The notes under the pieces are model-generated. The model was not told the origin of the DNA. It did not search any database and saw only the letters and a list, made by a program, of their open reading frames with translations. The position numbers and the translations under genes are program-made. 64,000 bases of DNA, taken from Zonotrichia leucophrys gambelii (lineage: Eukaryota > Chordata > Aves > Passeriformes > Passerellidae). The stretch lies in the NCBI RefSeq assembly GCF_028769735.1, contig NC_088170.1, positions 53,601,585 to 53,665,584 on the forward strand. The letters run 5' to 3'. Below, one piece after another: positions 62,401 to 64,000 of the stretch; position 1 is the first letter of the stretch; each line of letters begins with the position of its first letter.

Positions 62401-63889
62401 CCATTAATACATAGATTATAGGTTGAAAACCACTCATTTTGACTATCCCATTAAACAATCATTGAACACAGATCAGTTTTTCACATCATTGCTGTAGTTC
62501 AAATATAACACTACTGGCCCAAACAAAAGAATTACAGGAGCAAATACAGGAATTTATTAGGGATTGCCTTGGTACACAAACTGCTCTACCACTTTGGTTT
62601 ACTCTACATAAAGATTCCAGAGCAGGCAGAGGTGGATCATATTCCTTACTCCTTGCCTACATTCTTTATTCATTAATTTGCTGATGACAGTATCAACTCA
62701 TTCTACAAGACATAAAGCAGTTTTCCACACATTGAAATTTGATACTTAATAGCCCTTCTACTATTTTTATCCTCCAATTATAACTTTGAATATACTTGTT
62801 ATCACTAAAAATACAATACTTTTTAATCTTGTTACATTCTTGGCCTTTGTGACTTGGCAGTGAGTTCCATGGTCTAATTACAAGTTTTATATATAGAGGT
62901 AATTACAGGTTGGGTTTGGGTATTTTTTCAGTTTTGAAAGTTACCTTTTAATTCTCCTTGATGTTTCTCAGCTCATGTTAAATGAGAGAGAACACAGTCA
63001 TCTGATCTATGGTACCTAGACCATTATTTTACTGTATCCCTTTTCTTGATCTTCCCTCTAAAGTGAAAAAAGACCTAATCTTTCAAAAGAGGTTTTTTTC
63101 ATATCCTCAGTCATTCTCATTACCTTTCCTTGATCCCACTTTAGTTCTTCAATACACTTTTTGAAACAGGGAAAACAGCTGCTGAAGTTGTGCAATCTCT
63201 CTACTGAATACAAAGTCCCACCTGCAAAGCAGTGAATGATAAGGTCCTGAGAACCCAGTTCTGTACAGAGCCATGCTTTTTGAATCATAAATATTAATAC
63301 CCTGGAGACTTTCCAGTCTGACTTCACTGTACACAATGTCATGGTATCTAATGCAAATTGTGTATCAAATCTGTAAGTTCTTTATATACACAAACATATC
63401 TTTTTCCATTATTTTAAACTCAGCTTCAATACCAGGTCTTCAGTTATGGGAGAACTACATCCATAGTGAGGCTCTTTAACATACCTGTCCTTTACTTCTA
63501 GAGTTTGTTGTTTTCTCAGTTCTCAGCCTGGGAAACTCTTCCTGTGTGAGATTTAAAGAGCTAACAAACACCAGGTGGTGAAAAAATAAATAAAGCGCAG
63601 ATACTTCTAGACTGTTGTGGAAAGAGGTCAAGTAAACAAAGTAGATTGAGCTAGTAGAGCTTCATGTTTTAAGATATCATTTCTAACCATTGTATTCTCT
63701 TTGGAAGCCCTTTCAGTTTTCAGCCTTCTTTTAATAGTCCCTCATTATCGGTCTCACTAATGCTTATGGTAGGAGTCAACTTTGACTGAATACATTCAGG
63801 ATATTGATTTATAAATGAAAAGAATGTGCCATATACGAAAATGTACAGTGTATTACTGAAGAAGTTGTCAATTTCTTTCTGTTGATCAT
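59499..63889. other. Unique non-coding DNA
   Basis: AT-rich sequence with no recognised gene. The stretch 61050-61110 is locally CpG-containing (CTACACGTGGGATGCGCGTG) with an E-box CACGTG. No transposon was recognised. Confidence 0.5.
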
Positions 63890-64000
63890 GAGCCAGTAGT
63901 GGCCTGTTCTGGGCCAGTCATGTTCTGGGTTGCATCAGGCACAGCATCACTGACTGGGTGAGGGAGGGGATTGTCCTGCTCTGCTCTGCACTGGGACAGC
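63890..64000 (+). mobile_element. CR1 LINE ORF2-region fragment, cut by window edge
   Basis: GTTCTGGGTTGCATCAGGC, ACAGCATCACTGACTGGGTG, AGGGAGGGGATTGTCCTGC and TCTGCTCTGCACTGGGACAG follow the forward CR1 sequence upstream of its 3' end (consensus-like words: CTGGGCTGCATCAAAAG, AGCAGGTCGAGGGAGG, GATTCTCCCCCTCTGCTCTG). In CR1 this part lies in the C-terminal coding region of the reverse-transcriptase protein; here the frame is eroded. The element continues beyond the window, so its length and 3' end are unknown. Confidence 0.75.

Noticed and set aside
1..64000. CRISPR arrays, operons, phage or plasmid modules
   Set aside because: No regularly spaced repeats, no dense gene packing and no ribosome-binding-site pattern; CR1 and avian LTRs show this is bird nuclear DNA.

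Overview
This window looks like vertebrate nuclear DNA from a bird, most likely a passerine. Three things point there. There are several fragments of CR1, the dominant avian LINE, on both strands, including copies with the degenerate ATTCTATGAT-type 3' end. Several solo or near-solo LTRs resemble avian ERVL/ERVK-type families. The background is AT-rich and CpG-poor, with homopolymer and (CAAAA)n-type simple repeats and no bacterial-style gene packing. The species cannot be fixed from the sequence alone.

I find no convincing protein-coding gene, tRNA, rRNA, snRNA, CRISPR array or operon. Most open frames are short, lack splice context, overlap one another on opposite strands, or lie inside LTRs. 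The window reads as a gene desert or the interior of a very long intron.

Layout: CR1 fragment (131-310, minus); unique DNA with two weak exon candidates on the minus strand (2385-2523 with a consensus donor; 5668-5859 behind a good acceptor); GC-rich patch (9610-9960); AT-rich homeobox-motif cluster (about 10140-10560); solo LTR with a perfect 5-bp target-site duplication GTAAA (13452-14032); probable LTR fragment (16735-16960); LTR (19725-20334); LTR with a canonical TATA box followed by a 180-codon open frame (26447-27557); LTR carrying a paired inverted CCAAT-box element (30309-30683); exon-like frame and GC-rich patch (33369-33994); CR1 (34715-35100, minus); CR1 remnant (38046-38115, plus); simple repeats; a 1303-bp solo LTR with a perfect CTTTC duplication and a CpG-dense core (52795-54097); CR1 (58760-58935, minus); a 22-bp tandem repeat (59435-59498); and a CR1 piece running off the right edge (63890-64000, plus).

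The best-supported biology is the retroelement history. Two LTRs have intact insertion signatures, related inverted termini and the 5-bp duplications expected of ERVL-class integrases. Several LTRs bring promoter-like signals (TATA, CCAAT, CpG-dense sequence, AATAAA) into otherwise gene-poor DNA. I did not find a clearly new biological system. The exon-like frames and conserved-element candidates are offered as leads and need alignment or RNA data.
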